A stretch of 32,908 bases of DNA, from the NCBI GenBank assembly GCA_003254885.1, contig QANT01000845.1:1-32908 (forward strand). Reading direction: 5' to 3'. The translations under genes and the position numbers were made by a program. The notes below the pieces were generated by a model. It did no database searches. It saw only the letters and a program-made list of their open reading frames with translations, and was not told where the DNA came from. Within the stretch, counting starts at the first letter, position 1; each line of letters starts with the position of its first letter. The DNA comes from Purshia tridentata. Its lineage: Eukaryota; Streptophyta; Magnoliopsida; Rosales; Rosaceae. Positions 1 through 11,749 of this stretch are shown piece by piece.

Positions 1-103
1 CCTTGAGTCAGGAAACCATTTCCCTTCCCTGCACTTACCAAACGTAGGAATGGAATTGATTTCCCATTCCCAGGCCTCCAAAACTTGAACCAAACGAGCC
101 CTT
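1..103. mobile_element. PIF/Harbinger-like transposon end (partial)
   Basis: The left edge ends in AACCAAACGAGCCC followed by TTA. This is the reverse complement of the GGGCTCGTTTGGTT-type terminus common in plant PIF/Harbinger (Tourist) MITEs, which use a 3-bp TTA/TAA target duplication. The other end lies outside the window, so size and family are unproven. A weaker similar end (ACCAAACAAGGCC) occurs near 499-511. Confidence 0.35.
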
Positions 104-1939
104 ATGGTATGCAACACTCAAAAATTAATTTTATCACTCGTAAATTAAATTTAATCAAAATGGTGATCATATATCTTTCTTCGCAGTTATTTAAAATTTG
201 TCTGTACTTTGACTATAAACTAAGTGGTACATAGAATAATATTAGATAGGATAAATAGTTAAATTTATGTGTATTTATGGAAGAACATAAATGATGTTCT
301 AACTTAAAGGAATAATATGAGAAGAAGATGAGAAGGAGATGTCTTATTTAATCCTCCCATTTTGGGAGGGATTGAAAGGAATAAGTTTTCCCTATGATTA
401 GTACATTTTAATTAATACATGTTATAACTTTAAATTAGAAATTTTTTCTTGAATATACATGAATTTAGTTATTTATACTATCCAATACTATCTTATATAC
501 CAAACAAGGCCTATAGAGTATAATTTTGTTTGCTACTTTATTATCCAAATCCTGTTTTCACCTTATACCCATGTACTTTTACATATTCTAAACTCAAAAC
601 ACTCTACATAATTAAATTTGAATCACATTATTTCAAGATTGCTAAAAGCCCCCTTTATTTGTGTGTTGTTAATTTTGCATGACATTCGGGAATTTTTTAA
701 ATAATAAGTAAAATATTATTTATAATAAGAAGGTTTGTTATCAAACGATTTTAAATTGTGTTTGGCTATCAAAAAAAGAAATGTTAATTACCATGAAACT
801 CAAACTATAATGATGGGGTTTTTATTTATTTATTACAAGAGATGGAAGAATTTTTGAAACCAGGTGTGTAGGAGGAAAACTTTTGTTATCGACGAACTAG
901 GTTATCCCTACATATAATAATGGGGTTAAATATGCTGATTAAAAACCCTATTCATAAATGACTAGAGGGAGGATAGAGGGGTTAGGGTGTGCTTTAATTT
1001 ATAATCATTGTGAGGGATTAAGGTTAATATATTTGTTGAATTAAAAATAGTTAAGCTGATATAGATAAAGATGTGGGTTGGGTTTGTGTGGTTATTACTA
1101 GAATTAATTAAGCTTGATGATTATCTGTTCAAATTAAAATAGTATAAGAAGAGAGAGAGAGAGGGTGGGTCCAAGTCAAATTGCCTGGCTGATTAGTGTC
1201 ATGAAATTATCCCTTTATATTTTATTAGTAAAAAATTATCAAATTGTTATTTATTGGGCACCCCAACAAGGACTAAGCTGGTACTTTTCGTTTTGCTTTG
1301 CTGATAGACTGATCGAGAGTCTGAGACTGTACTTGGTGAATATTAACGTTTCTCAACCAATAAAACCATTAGTAAACAAAGTACGTCAGCAAAATTAGCA
1401 ACTCAAATTCAATGTCATTTAAAAAAATAATAATAATTACAAAAGGACAAATCATACAGATTTATTTTCAGACCTAGATTATGATCGAAACTGCACTTTT
1501 TTGAATACTCAAAGTTAGAAAACTAGACGTCCACAAGTTGAAGCCATTGACTATACAGGTCTCACAACTGCGTCACTTGATTCTCAGTAACGTGCTTGCT
1601 TAATTATTTGAAGATACGTTATATTACCACTGTTTAGAACAACCATGGTTCTCTTATGTATGGCTTCATGCTCGAACATGTTGGAGTTGTATCATTGTAT
1701 GGCTTCACTCTAAAATAATCAATCTTTAAAGCCTTAAAGGTAAAGAATAAAGACAAACAAAATATTTGGAACAGAACCACCATTCTTAAACACAAATGAT
1801 TCGATCATATGAACAATCCTATTACGCTTTCTCAGTTGATAACAAAATCAAAGAGATTGGCTTGAGTCAACGAAGATCTGACCTCCTCAACTTAAAAACC
1901 TCCTGCAGCCAAGCAAGTCTCATCGGACATTTCAACTAG
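104..1939. other. Intergenic AT-rich stretch
   Basis: No gene is supported here. It holds a short GA repeat near 1149-1164, immediately followed by GTGGGTCC at 1165-1172, a match to the class I TCP binding consensus GTGGGNCC. That site is about 3.2 kb upstream of the TCP start codon, so relevance is uncertain. The short open frame at 1165-1398 has no recognisable protein features. Confidence 0.5.
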
Positions 1940-2280
1940 CACTACAAGAAAACTTAGTTTAGGAGTCGAAATTGCAAACTTTTTTTGCCTGAACCCATCA
2001 AGGTTTAAGCAACACACGAATTCGTCGCCCCAAAAATACCCTTAGGCGACAAAATTGGAATTCGTTTTCCAACGTACCTTTAACAGACAAAATGAATTCG
2101 TCTCTCAGAGTTAAGCGCCATACTTTGGGAGTTGAACCTACACATTCATCTCTCAAGTCTCGGTATCATTTTTTTGTGCATTTATATGTATGTATAAGTA
2201 TACAATGCGATCGTGTTTCCAATGATCTAAGTAGTATTATTTTAATACACTTACTCAAATATCATCCTGGCAAAAGTTAG
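1940..2280. mobile_element. CACTA (En/Spm) element end fragment
   Basis: CACTACAAGAAAA at 1940-1952 is the canonical terminal motif of plant CACTA transposons. Behind it the octamer GAATTCGT occurs three times, at 2018-2025, 2058-2065 and 2094-2101. Such iterated subterminal motifs are expected where the element's TNPA-like protein would bind. I find no matching TTTTCTTGTAGTG end downstream, so this is probably a truncated end. The right boundary given is approximate. The 62-codon frame at 2092-2280 lies inside it and is not a supported gene. Confidence 0.6.
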
Positions 2281-3960
2281 CTTAGTCGAAGATATAGAAG
2301 TTAGGTAATAGAAATAGAGCGTATGAACGTAAATCTCACAATTTTTTCATATAATATTTTTTTTAATTACTGGAGAAAAGGAATATTCTAACCTAAATGT
2401 GTAAGGAAGAAGTTTTTATCCCAACCGCAATTCACTTTCATATAATATATAGATGACTTTGTTGTATTTAAAAATCTTACATCCCTATCATCATCATTGT
2501 TAATATGATGCTTTACAATCATTCTCCTAATGTCACCTTGTAGAAAATTCCTATATAGTCAAGCTTATAATGGCAGTTTATGATAATCACACCGCTTATT
2601 ACTAATTAATATAAATTAATTAAACAAATGCTTGAGGCCAAAAAAAAAGGAAAAGAAGAAGCATGAGACAACAACCCGAATATAATTCTCAAAGAATTTA
2701 TACGCATGCAATTAAATTGCAATGGCAATTCATCAGGCTAAGCTGCATTATCAATCAAGTAGTCATTAGCAAACATTAACTCAATCAGCTAATGTGTTCA
2801 ACATTATGAATGTCTCTCTACTTTTTTTAAAGATATTAAACAAGCTCAAATATTAAAATTATTGGGCGCATTTTATATAAACGTGTCAATGATCATAATT
2901 GACTCCATTTATAATCAGATACTCATATTTAGATCATATTCAAATTATTAGATTCAACATGTTAATCATATCCAATTAACATTGGATACAAATCAAATTA
3001 AATTTTAATCAGATTTATTTAAAGACTTATACATGATTAAAATTTTACTAGTATTAGATTTAGTGTGATTCTTTCTTGTATATTATTTTTAGCTAGATTT
3101 GGTAGATGCAAATTGGTAATTGTGAGGGTTTTTAGAAGAGAATTGATAGAACAATTTTGTATTTTCAGGCAGAAAGCACAACTACACTAGTGAAGTGAGG
3201 AGCCTCCACCCTCCATTCTCCACCCTCCATCTAAAAATAAAAATTGAATAGAAAGAATAGGTAGCAGAGTGCCCCAAATTGGCAAAACAAAATAGTAAAT
3301 AAATAGGGAAAAAAACAAAACAGTGTGGGGTTGGGTTGGGATGAGCTGTCCTACCACTGCATTAGATGCTTTATCTGATGCTTACCTGCGCTGTCTCGCT
3401 GCTTGCTGCCCTGGACTGGACTCATATATACATACATATTTCATATATTTACCATTTAACCCTCTCTCTCTCACTGATTCTTTCCTCACCTAATCACACT
3501 AATCACAACATCGTTGGGAGCAATGATTAAAGTTAACTTGCTTCTTCTAAATTAGGAATATTTATTTATTTCAAAATTAAGAAAATGGATGAGATAATCT
3601 TGTTAATTTATGCATATTCTGCTCTGTAATCAGAGAGAGAGAGAGAGAGAGAGAGTGAAAGAAGGGGTCAAAGAGCAGACTTGAGGTTTTGAATATGGGC
3701 ACCTCTATTATATTTAAATGGGGCAGTAAAAGACAATGGTGCCCCCGATACAGGTGCTGATGATTCAGGACAATGTTGGGTTTTCAAAAGCCCAGAAGGT
3801 AGGTGGAAAAGAATGTCTTATTATTAGAGTGTGTGAAAGGAATTAATTAATTAAAAGAGTGGTGCCCAAACAAATTAATGTAATAGTTAATTACTGTGTT
3901 ATAAAACAGTGTAATGTAAGAAATTAAGGAAAAGGGCGATTTTTAACATTGGTTTTTACT
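2281..3960. other. Intergenic and distal promoter of the TCP gene
   Basis: No coding region is supported. The stretch is AT-rich, with a GA microsatellite near 3632-3655 and a short repeat of the phrase CACCCTCCAT near 3207-3232. It precedes the TCP gene on the same strand and probably contains distal regulatory sequence, but I see no decisive element other than the site described next to it. Confidence 0.5.
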
Positions 3961-3968
3961 TTTACGAG

Positions 3969-3984
3969 AGCCCACGAGTGGGCT
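3969..3984. promoter_or_regulatory. Palindromic pair of TCP-type site II motifs
   Basis: AGCCCAC at 3969-3975 and GTGGGCT at 3978-3984 form a perfect 7-bp inverted repeat with a 2-bp spacer. Each arm contains TGGGCY, the site II element known to be bound by class I TCP factors. It lies about 430 bp upstream of the TCP start codon, just before a TATA-like CTATATCC near 4002-4009. Feedback control by TCP proteins is an inference. Confidence 0.45.
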
Positions 3985-4029
3985 TCTGCTTTGTTAGTTT
4001 TTCTCTATATCCAAGTCCCTCTTGAGTTT

Positions 4030-4411
4030 TGACCTACCTATCAAAACTCTCTCTCTCTCACACAGCTGCTCAGGGAAGGACAACAATTAATCATAGACCA
4101 AGTAAGAACCCCACAAACTCTTAGTCCTAGCTAGGTCCAAACCCCTGCTGCAAAATTTTAAAGAGATTCTCACTCCACTGTTCTCTCTCTCTCTCTATTC
4201 TCTCTTCTCTCCCCAAAGTCCAAACCTTGAAAGAGAAAGAAAGAAAAAGAAAAAAGAATAGTGAGTGATGACTCTGATGAGCTAGCAAGAAAGAGATAGA
4301 GAGAGAGAGATGGGGTTGGGTTGATGATGATCTGCTTAAAACCCAAGAAAACCCAACAATTATAAAGATAAAAAAAAGATATCCCTCCAAACCCACCCCC
4401 TTCCCCACCAA
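4030..4411 (+). promoter_or_regulatory. TCP leader, CT/GA-rich, with three uORFs
   Basis: The segment between the proximal promoter and the TCP start is rich in CT and GA tracts, as in many plant leaders. It contains three short upstream frames. The first is 4268-4285 (5 residues). The second is 4310-4324 (4 residues). The third is 4324-4365 (13 residues), whose ATG overlaps the second one's TGA by one base. All end before the main ATG at 4412. If transcription starts near 4030-4060, as inferred from the TATA-like site, all three are in the mRNA and could lower translation. No start site was measured. Confidence 0.45.
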
Positions 4412-6211
4412 ATGGACTTGTCAAATTTGCAAAGCAACAACAACAACAACAAGAAGCAGCAGAGCAACAACACAAACACAAACAACACAAGTAGTAGTAG
4501 TCATCAGCAGCTCCACCAGCACCTTCATCTTCACCAACAACAACAACAAAAACAACAACCGTCTTCTTCACCTTCTTCTTCACAGTTTCATCATGTGGTC
4601 CCCTTTGATGGCAGATCTTCAGGATCAGGAGGAGGACCCTCATCCCAGTCTCACCAAGCTGGAGCTGGAGGAGGAGGACCCCCTAATTTCATGGGCTCCA
4701 TCTCCATCCAAGCTGGCCTCACCTCTACCCACACAACACCAACAACTCCTCCTTCTTCATCCTCCTCCTCCTCTTCCACTTCCACCTCCACCTCCACCTC
4801 CAACACCGCTCCTCCTCCTCCGCCGCCGCCGCACTTAGTCGACGCCTCCCTAGCCATCGCCACCAGATCCGAATCCCACTCCATCACCAAGCAGAAAAGT
4901 AGTCATCACCAAAATCAACAGCAATTGACAATTGCACCCACTCCACCAGCACCAGCAGCATCAGCAACAGCAGCAGCGAAGCGATCCACCAAGGACCGAC
5001 ACACCAAGGTCGAAGGGCGTGGCCGCCGCATACGAATGCCTGCCACGTGCGCCGCAAGAGTGTTCCAGCTGACCAGAGAATTGAGCCACAAGTCCGACGG
5101 CGAGACCATCGAGTGGCTGCTCCAGCAAGCCGAGCCTGCCATCATCGCCGCCACCGGAACCGGCACCATTCCTGCCAATTTCTCCACCTTGAACATCTCG
5201 CTTCGCAGCAGTGGATCCACGCTCTCGGCCCCGCCTTCCAAGTCCAACCCCCATTCCTTTCACGGCGCTTTGGCTCTCGCCCACCACCCTCACTACGACG
5301 AGCCACCCACTTTTGGCCATTCCGGTTTGTTGGGGTTTCATCAGCACCACCACCAACAACCGCAGCATCACCACCACCACTCTCCTCTTATGACAGCAGA
5401 TCAAATAGCCGAAGCGCTTCCCAGTGGCGGTGACAGCGGAGGTGGCGGTGGCGGAGACTCTACTGAGAATTATATGCGGAAACGTTTTAGAGAAGATCTC
5501 TTCAAGGATGATAGTCAAGGGCGAGGAGGCGAAAGTGGTGGTGGTGGGGGCGGAGACTCACCGTCCGGAAATAAAGCATTTAAGAGCGGTGGTGGTAGTA
5601 GTGGCAGCTTACAATTACCGAAACAACAGACGGCGGAAGTAGGATCTTCAGGCCTTCTTCGGCCTTCCAGCATCCTACCCGCCACTGCCATGTGGGCAGT
5701 GGCACCAGCCGCAACCAGTGGGACTCCTGGCAGCACATTCTGGATGCTGCCAGTACCCACCGGTTCGGGTAGTCCCGGTGGCCCCTCCATGGCCCTCGGC
5801 ACGTCTGGAGCGGGTCCATCGGAAGCCCAGATGTGGAGCCATGGGGGGAACTCATTGCAAGCGCCATTGCATTTCATGCCGAGGTTTAATCTTCCGAGTA
5901 GTCTTGAATTCCAGCAAGCTGCAGGCAGCCGAGGGAGTTCTCTCCAATTGGGTTCCATGCTAATGCAGCAGCAGCAGCAACAACAACAGCAACATCAACC
6001 ATCTCAGCATCTCGGCCTCGGAGTCTCCGAGTCCAATTTGGGCATGTTGGCGGCTCTCAATGCTTACTCTAGAGGTGGTCTGAATATGAATTCTGATCAA
6101 CACCACCACCACCACCAGCAGAGTCAACATCCCTTAGACCATCATCATCAGCAGCAGCACCAGCCTCAAACTACTGATAGTGGAGATGAAGACCCAAACA
6201 GTTCTCAATGA
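4412..6211 (+). CDS. TCP8: Class I TCP transcription factor, TCP8-like
   Basis: Intact single-exon gene for a 599-residue plant transcription factor, expected to be nuclear. The TCP domain (a plant non-canonical bHLH) spans about residues 190-256, with [15 protein letters not shown] (196-210) followed by the helix-loop-helix part. The short basic region without the four extra residues of class II marks it as class I (PCF type), which binds GTGGGNCC-like sites as dimers. Assignment to TCP8 rests on MDLS at the start, LVDASLAI before the domain, SAPPSK after it, MWAVAP (427-432), FWMLPVPT (443-450) and [14 protein letters not shown] (543-556). Arabidopsis TCP8 is roughly 400 residues; the excess here is low-complexity Asn, Gln, His, Ser and Gly tracts, such as the Gln run near 517-528. 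Residue 225 is Ser where class I proteins nearly always have Gly. The start ATG opens the conserved N terminus. The large antisense frames here are shadows. Confidence 0.95.
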   Translation: MDLSNLQSNNNNNKKQQSNNTNTNNTSSSSHQQLHQHLHLHQQQQQKQQPSSSPSSSQFHHVVPFDGRSSGSGGGPSSQSHQAGAGGGGPPNFMGSISIQAGLTSTHTTPTTPPSSSSSSSSTSTSTSTSNTAPPPPPPPHLVDASLAIATRSESHSITKQKSSHHQNQQQLTIAPTPPAPAASATAAAKRSTKDRHTKVEGRGRRIRMPATCAARVFQLTRELSHKSDGETIEWLLQQAEPAIIAATGTGTIPANFSTLNISLRSSGSTLSAPPSKSNPHSFHGALALAHHPHYDEPPTFGHSGLLGFHQHHHQQPQHHHHHSPLMTADQIAEALPSGGDSGGGGGGDSTENYMRKRFREDLFKDDSQGRGGESGGGGGGDSPSGNKAFKSGGGSSGSLQLPKQQTAEVGSSGLLRPSSILPATAMWAVAPAATSGTPGSTFWMLPVPTGSGSPGGPSMALGTSGAGPSEAQMWSHGGNSLQAPLHFMPRFNLPSSLEFQQAAGSRGSSLQLGSMLMQQQQQQQQQHQPSQHLGLGVSESNLGMLAALNAYSRGGLNMNSDQHHHHHQQSQHPLDHHHQQQHQPQTTDSGDEDPNSSQ

Positions 6212-8199
6212 CATGATGATGAGAATATACAAGATTGGTTAGTTAATTTCTTTATTTTTATATATATGTGTGTGTGTGTGTGTACATTATGACATGCAGC
6301 TTCATTAACTCCTTCCAATTTTTCATTATAGGAGGAGCAGGAACTAGAGGTTGTTTGTTGGGTTTGTTTTTTGCAGATTTGGAAATTGAATTTGAATGAT
6401 GGTGATGATCCATGGATAATCCAACAAATTTGTGTGAAAATTCCATGGATGATCCATCATGTGATGAAAAAAAGATAGGTTTCCTAGCTAGCTAGGTAGT
6501 TCTGATCAATGTAGAATTGTTTGTTAAGTTTTGGTCTTTTTTTTTTAATTTGTTTCTTTAATTCAATTTCTGGCTAGCTAGATTTGTGTGGAGGAGATCC
6601 AAGGTTGATATGTAATTTGTTAGTTGGGTCCAAAGGGACTAAAAGGGAACATGCAGAGTGAGAGATATTTGTATAGAAGGATATGTCTATTTGTGTTGAG
6701 TGATTTTATTTGGTTTGTTTGTAAGAGAAGAAAATGGAAAACAATTAAGCAAAAAGAATATTTAATTAGAGAAAAAAAAACAAAAGTTTTGTTAGTAACT
6801 TAGAAGCCAGCAGTAATTAACCATATGACTTTTTATCTATTTCATCTCTTTTGATCACACATTGTAGAAAGCATCTCTAGCTTTTCCCTCTCAAATGGCA
6901 AAAAGCTAAAGCCAACAAAAAATCTTGAGCTTCTCTTTATGAGATGGAAAGAAGTTGCCAGATACAAAGACCAGCTCAATGCCTGAATCAACCTTTTTTC
7001 TTAGTGAAAAAAAAAAAACAAAACATATAGGACAAGAAGATGAAACCCAGCAGCCAACTAAGATGATGTGTATGTGAGGGGAGAGAGAGAGTGAGAGAGA
7101 GAAAGAGCCAAAATTATATAGTAATTTAATCAATCCTAGACAGAGAAGATAGAGAGGGACATTAAAATAAACCTCATAAGGCATGTCAGTTGGGTTTTAC
7201 CTTCCATTCCACCTCTATTCTTTTTAATTTTCTTTTACATATAAACAGCTTGGAGTGTGTGTCTTCCCAATTAACATTTGCTTTGTGAAAGAGAAAAGAT
7301 GAGGTATATTCTTATGTATTAATTATATGTAAAAATATATATAATATATATGCCTTGCTCATCAAGTTTTAACTAGCTATATTATTTAATATAGGCATGA
7401 ACCATGCAAATTAAGTTATCACCAAAACCATGGAAGAAATAATGAAAAATATTCTTTTAATATATTTTATTTTGCATAACTTTCTGACAAGAACATACTA
7501 TCACATTTTACAAGCTTCTAAAAGTAGGAAAGATAACAAATGATGTGATTTTATTTTTTTGGTATCCATCTGAAAAAGAAAAGAAAAGGGTAAGAAAATG
7601 AAAGAATTAAAAAAGAGGAAATTAAAGCTAGCTAGCTGTGAAATGAATGGGGAAAAAAAACCTTGTGCATTGAAGGCAGAGACATTGAGAGTGACTTTTC
7701 TTTTGACTTGTACAGTCAATTCAGATGACTTTCTTGTTTTCATTGCTTAATCATTTTCTCCCATAAATGTATGTTTACATGATGTGGGGTTTTGCAATAG
7801 GTCCTCTTAGATTTTTTGCTATTTATATCTGTCCCCACTGAATTCTGGTGTTTTCAAGTTGACCCCTTGATCTACTTTTTTATTTTAGTGTGCAAGAGTA
7901 GACAGTATGTTATCCCTAAAAAAGCACAGATAGCAAGAGATCTTAAAATCACGTTACACAGTTAATTAAACTGAAGTGAAAACTACCACAGTTGTTCAAA
8001 GTTGGGTTTTTTTTTTCGGGTGGTCAAGTTTAAAGTTGATTTGTGTGTATCTATCCAGTTTACCATAAGCCTTATATTTGATAGAGTGAATTATGAAAAT
8101 ATTCCTTGTTACTGATTCCTAATAATATCTCAAATTTGAATTTTCCTCTCTAAATTGATACAACTACCATGTGAGTTTATATATCATGTCAAAATTGAA
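6212..8199. other. TCP 3' region and intergenic DNA
   Basis: The first few hundred bases, including a TG microsatellite near 6267-6282, are probably the 3' untranslated region of the TCP gene; no clear polyadenylation site can be fixed. The rest is AT-rich with GA tracts near 7080-7107. The open frames here have low-complexity translations and no recognisable domain. Confidence 0.5.
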
Positions 8200-8540
8200 C
8201 AGTGGCAGACGCGCTAAGGGACAAAGGGGGTCGAAAGACCCTTCGGACACCGGAGATTTGGCTTGAGAGTTACCGAACTTGAGGCACTTTGACCCCCCCA
8301 GATTGTTGCGTGCGACGTTTTACACACCAGGTGTTTGGTTGAATGCCTGAAGGTAGAAACCCTCTGCACACCAGAGGAGGCAAGTCTTTGGACAAGAGCA
8401 GAGGAGGCAGGCCGACTTTGCCTAGACCAGTCTCCACACGCCCAGGATACTTAAAAGAATTTTGCTGTTGCTTCGTAGCACCAAACAGAAAAGTATCTTA
8501 ACTTTAAACCCTCAAATTAAAAATTTTGAATCCGCCATTG
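8200..8540. mobile_element. hAT-type MITE with 8-bp target duplication
   Basis: A 341-bp non-autonomous element. It begins CAGTGGCAGA (8200-8209) and ends TCCGCCATTG (8531-8540), whose reverse complement CAATGGCGGA matches the start at 8 of 10 positions. Both sides carry the perfect 8-bp duplication AAATTGAA (8192-8199 and 8541-8548). An 8-bp duplication with CAGTGGCGGA-like ends is characteristic of hAT transposons. The interior is much more GC-rich than its surroundings and includes a small perfect hairpin, GGGTC-GAAA-GACCC at 8228-8241. No transposase is encoded. Confidence 0.85.
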
Positions 8541-8548
8541 AAATTGAA

Positions 8549-10849
8549 TTTAAAATTTGACCCAATCTATGCTTTAATCAAATCACATAAAAATTTCATA
8601 GATACAATTATTACAATTTGGAGGCTATCCCACAAGACAAAAATAAACCAGCATGAAGAAGGTGAATGCAATGTGATACTCACCCCTTTCCATGCATTCC
8701 CTAACAGTATGCTCCAGCCTTAGTCCTGAGGCTATAATCACATCTAATGCTATACCTGTAGAAAAAAAACACACACACACACACAGAGACAGAGACATCT
8801 AATACTACTTGTACAAGTCACAACCATGCATGCAACAAAAACAAAAACCCCAAACGCATCCCTGCACACCAAATGTACCAAGCGGCCAGCCAACTTTGAC
8901 TATATATTAATGCAGGTTTGAACCTCTTGAGGCCCTAATTTTGCAACATCAACCCATATATGCCTCCATAACTCAAACACCACGTACCAACATTATCCCA
9001 TTGTCCAAGTGTGTCACCTCTTTGGAGCCCACAATGTATAAATTAAGAGAGCTTTGAGTAAGGATATCCTTATTTAATGAAAAAAAGACATTATTCTATC
9101 TTGGATCTACAATTTAATAATTGGAATTATTCATATTTTAAAACATTATTCAAAGATTACCCTGATAAGAAATCAGTCAAATTAAAAACTATTTAGCCAA
9201 TTTATCACCATCAACATCATTTCTATTTTATCAAACAGACTATGTTTGTTAACGTTTACACTGTTTAAATGACCAAACTATTACTAATTTAGTTGATTTT
9301 TAACACAAACAACCCTTGAGGAGCTAGAGACCTAAAAAATGCATGGTTCTAATAGTTGAATTGCATTGCTATGATTGGTGGTACTAAAAGAGGACGTTCT
9401 TACTTTTCTTAAAGCAAAAACATCCTTACTTGAAGCTCTTTATATATAGTCCCAAATGATGTTTTCTTCTTCCCAATTAGCACATATAATTAAGCTCAAT
9501 TGTGTAGGGGCATTTGACCAGCATTAGGATGGAGAATGTGACATTGACAAGAAAAAACATATGCTTTCTTCATTTTTTACATTTGATATCTGAATTCAAA
9601 GTCTACCACTTTCCCACCATACTAATATTATTTGAGTTGAAGCTCATGCATGGAGAAAAATAAATAATTTATTTGTATAGTTTTAATTCTTTGCTGTTTT
9701 AACCAACTAGTTATTGATGTGGTAAGTTTTGTTTTGTTGGAAGAGATCTCAAATTCTCCCTTCCCCTAGATAAAGAGAAAAAAAAATTGTGTTAACTATT
9801 ATATATATATATTTTATTAGAGGGAATTGAATCTCAAACTTATCCTATTTTTAATTCATTATCTCATTCTACCTCACCACTTGTACTAATCCCAAAAACA
9901 ATTATTAGATTTCCAATTAATAGTGCATAATATAATATATTTATCTAAAATAATATAAGGATACAAGAAGTAAATAATATTAGTGAAATTTTCTAAAGCA
10001 TAAACATATATTTATAATTTCATCAAATCTCAAGAGGATTCAAGATAGTTTATTTATCCTGTAATTGAAGAAAAATAAAGAGTGGTCTCAAGTCAACCCA
10101 CTAGTGAGTGCATTTTGAAGCCCTAGGCTTGGTAATTGGTAATTACCGTAATAGGCATAGAAGACAAAACTCAACTTTCACCCATTTCATAAGAAAAATG
10201 TTAAAATAATATACATTCTTAAATCTTCATAATAATAATCATAAATAATCAAAGAATTAATAATAATAATAATAAATTTATATTTTTTTTTTGTGGGCAA
10301 TGGGCACCATCGGGGAGGACTCCACTACCCCCGTAATTTACGCAAGAAAAAGCTGAGAATTGGGATTAATTAAATAAATTAAGTAAATTAAATTAATATG
10401 TTAAAGTATATAGTTTGACTTGTATTAATAATTTAATAGTATGTTTGTAAAAAGTAAAAAAAAAAAAATTGTTATTTATTATGTGTTACATTTGTTACTG
10501 TTGGGGAAAGGACATGGTTACTGAGTTGTGCTTATCCTGAAATGAACTGATGAGTACAGAGTACTGTTCATAAGTGAATGGACGGTCAGGATTGAATGGA
10601 TTTGATCTGCTCAATCTCAATGGTCACGGAGCACCAGTACTTACTTTATATATTTGTCCTCTGGGAATAAAAAGATCATTAATTATGCTCCCACGCGCTT
10701 CACGTGCTCCAATCATAGGTGTTGTAAGTGCGGTTTTGGTAATACCCGACAGCCATACGGCGCGTGGTCCAAAACAGCACACTCGCGACACAGATTGGTA
10801 AGAACATATTTTCGAAATTAGGGGTTTGGCTTTTTTTTTTGTGGAAATT
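8549..10849. other. Intergenic stretch
   Basis: No gene is supported. It contains a CA repeat near 8770-8785, AT-rich DNA, and an island of more balanced composition at about 10500-10800 that includes CACGTG (10700-10705). The 75-codon frame at 10574-10801 in that island matches nothing I recognise. The island could be a relic promoter or part of an unrecognised repeat. Confidence 0.45.
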
Positions 10850-11180
10850 TAGTGTATGAACTTGGATTATTTTTAATTAGGTATTCAAATTATTATTTGT
10901 ATCAATTTTATATCTAAATTTTTACTTTGCTCCAATTTGGTATTTAATGTAATTTTTATCAAATAATACAAACAGACAGTGTCAAGTTAGAATATTTTAG
11001 TCAGTCCAAGTTTGTGAATGGACTGAATTAGCCTTGGATACAATACATGTGCAAGACCAAATTTTGTTAGTACACTGTACTACATACCAAATTGAAACAA
11101 AATAAAAATTTGGGTATGAAATTATGGCAAATAATAACTTGGGTATGTAATTGAGATAAGGACCAAAGTTCAAATACTAG
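10850..11180. mobile_element. Foldback MITE-like element
   Basis: The two flanks form imperfect inverted repeats about 100 bp long. The left arm starts TAGTGTATGAACTTGG; the right arm, reversed and complemented, starts TAGTATTTGAACTTTGG. The similarity continues inward, for example TTTTACTTTGCTCCAATTTG against TTTTATTTTGTTTCAATTTG. There is no coding capacity. I could not identify a convincing target duplication, so the superfamily is open; long arms would suit a Mutator-like MITE. Confidence 0.55.
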
Positions 11181-11639
11181 AAGACTATTAGTATGTGTAT
11201 TAAAATTTGTTCACTAAATAATATGGATGTATTTTATTTGTTCAAATATGAAAACTACTAAAAGGCATCAACTCTTATCTCAATTGATGTTGCAGTATTT
11301 CATTTATTTGTATCTAGGTCCACTATGAACCTCATTTATTCACAACAAATAAAAAACTGACATCTCATCTATCATATTAATTGGAATGAAATTTGGTGCC
11401 TCTAATATTATTGATTCTAATAAGATATTGATATGTGTACTAACATATCATTTGGTACACAGGTTTTTGTGCAATTTAGTATTCTAGCAATATTGATCCT
11501 ACAAATATATAAAATATATAGGATAATTTCAGAAAATAATACCTGTGGTTTGGGTGTTTGGCCATATGTATACAGACACAACATAATCAAAGTTATAGTA
11601 AAGAGGGCAAATTTTTTTATGCGGTGATAACGTAGTATG
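11181..11639. other. Intergenic AT-rich stretch
   Basis: Overlapping open frames occur on both strands around 11417-11701, but their translations are low-complexity and share no feature with known proteins. No RNA gene or regulatory site can be supported. Confidence 0.4.
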
Positions 11640-11749
11640 TTAACATAATAGAGTGTTTCTCTTCTACGGAAGGAGAGATGCAGAATAGGCGCGGTTAACA
11701 TAATAAATTGCTTCTCTTCTACAGAAGGAAAGATGCAGAATAGGCGCGG
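11640..11749. repeat. Tandem duplication, 55-bp unit, two copies
   Basis: Units 11640-11694 and 11695-11749 both start TTAACATAATA, contain TTCTCTTCTAC and end GATGCAGAATAGGCGCGG. They differ by a handful of substitutions. The unit is richer in GC at its end than the surroundings. No function is evident. Confidence 0.8.

Noticed and set aside
4170..5958. Several long antisense and alternate-frame open frames across the TCP gene, up to 185 codons
   Set aside because: They arise from biased codons in the poly-Gln/His/Ser/Gly tracts and have low-complexity translations; the plus-strand frame has a full TCP domain.
10548..10580. Hammerhead-ribozyme-like CTGATGAG
   Set aside because: The following stem is not followed by the required GAAA core segment and no flanking helices can be drawn.
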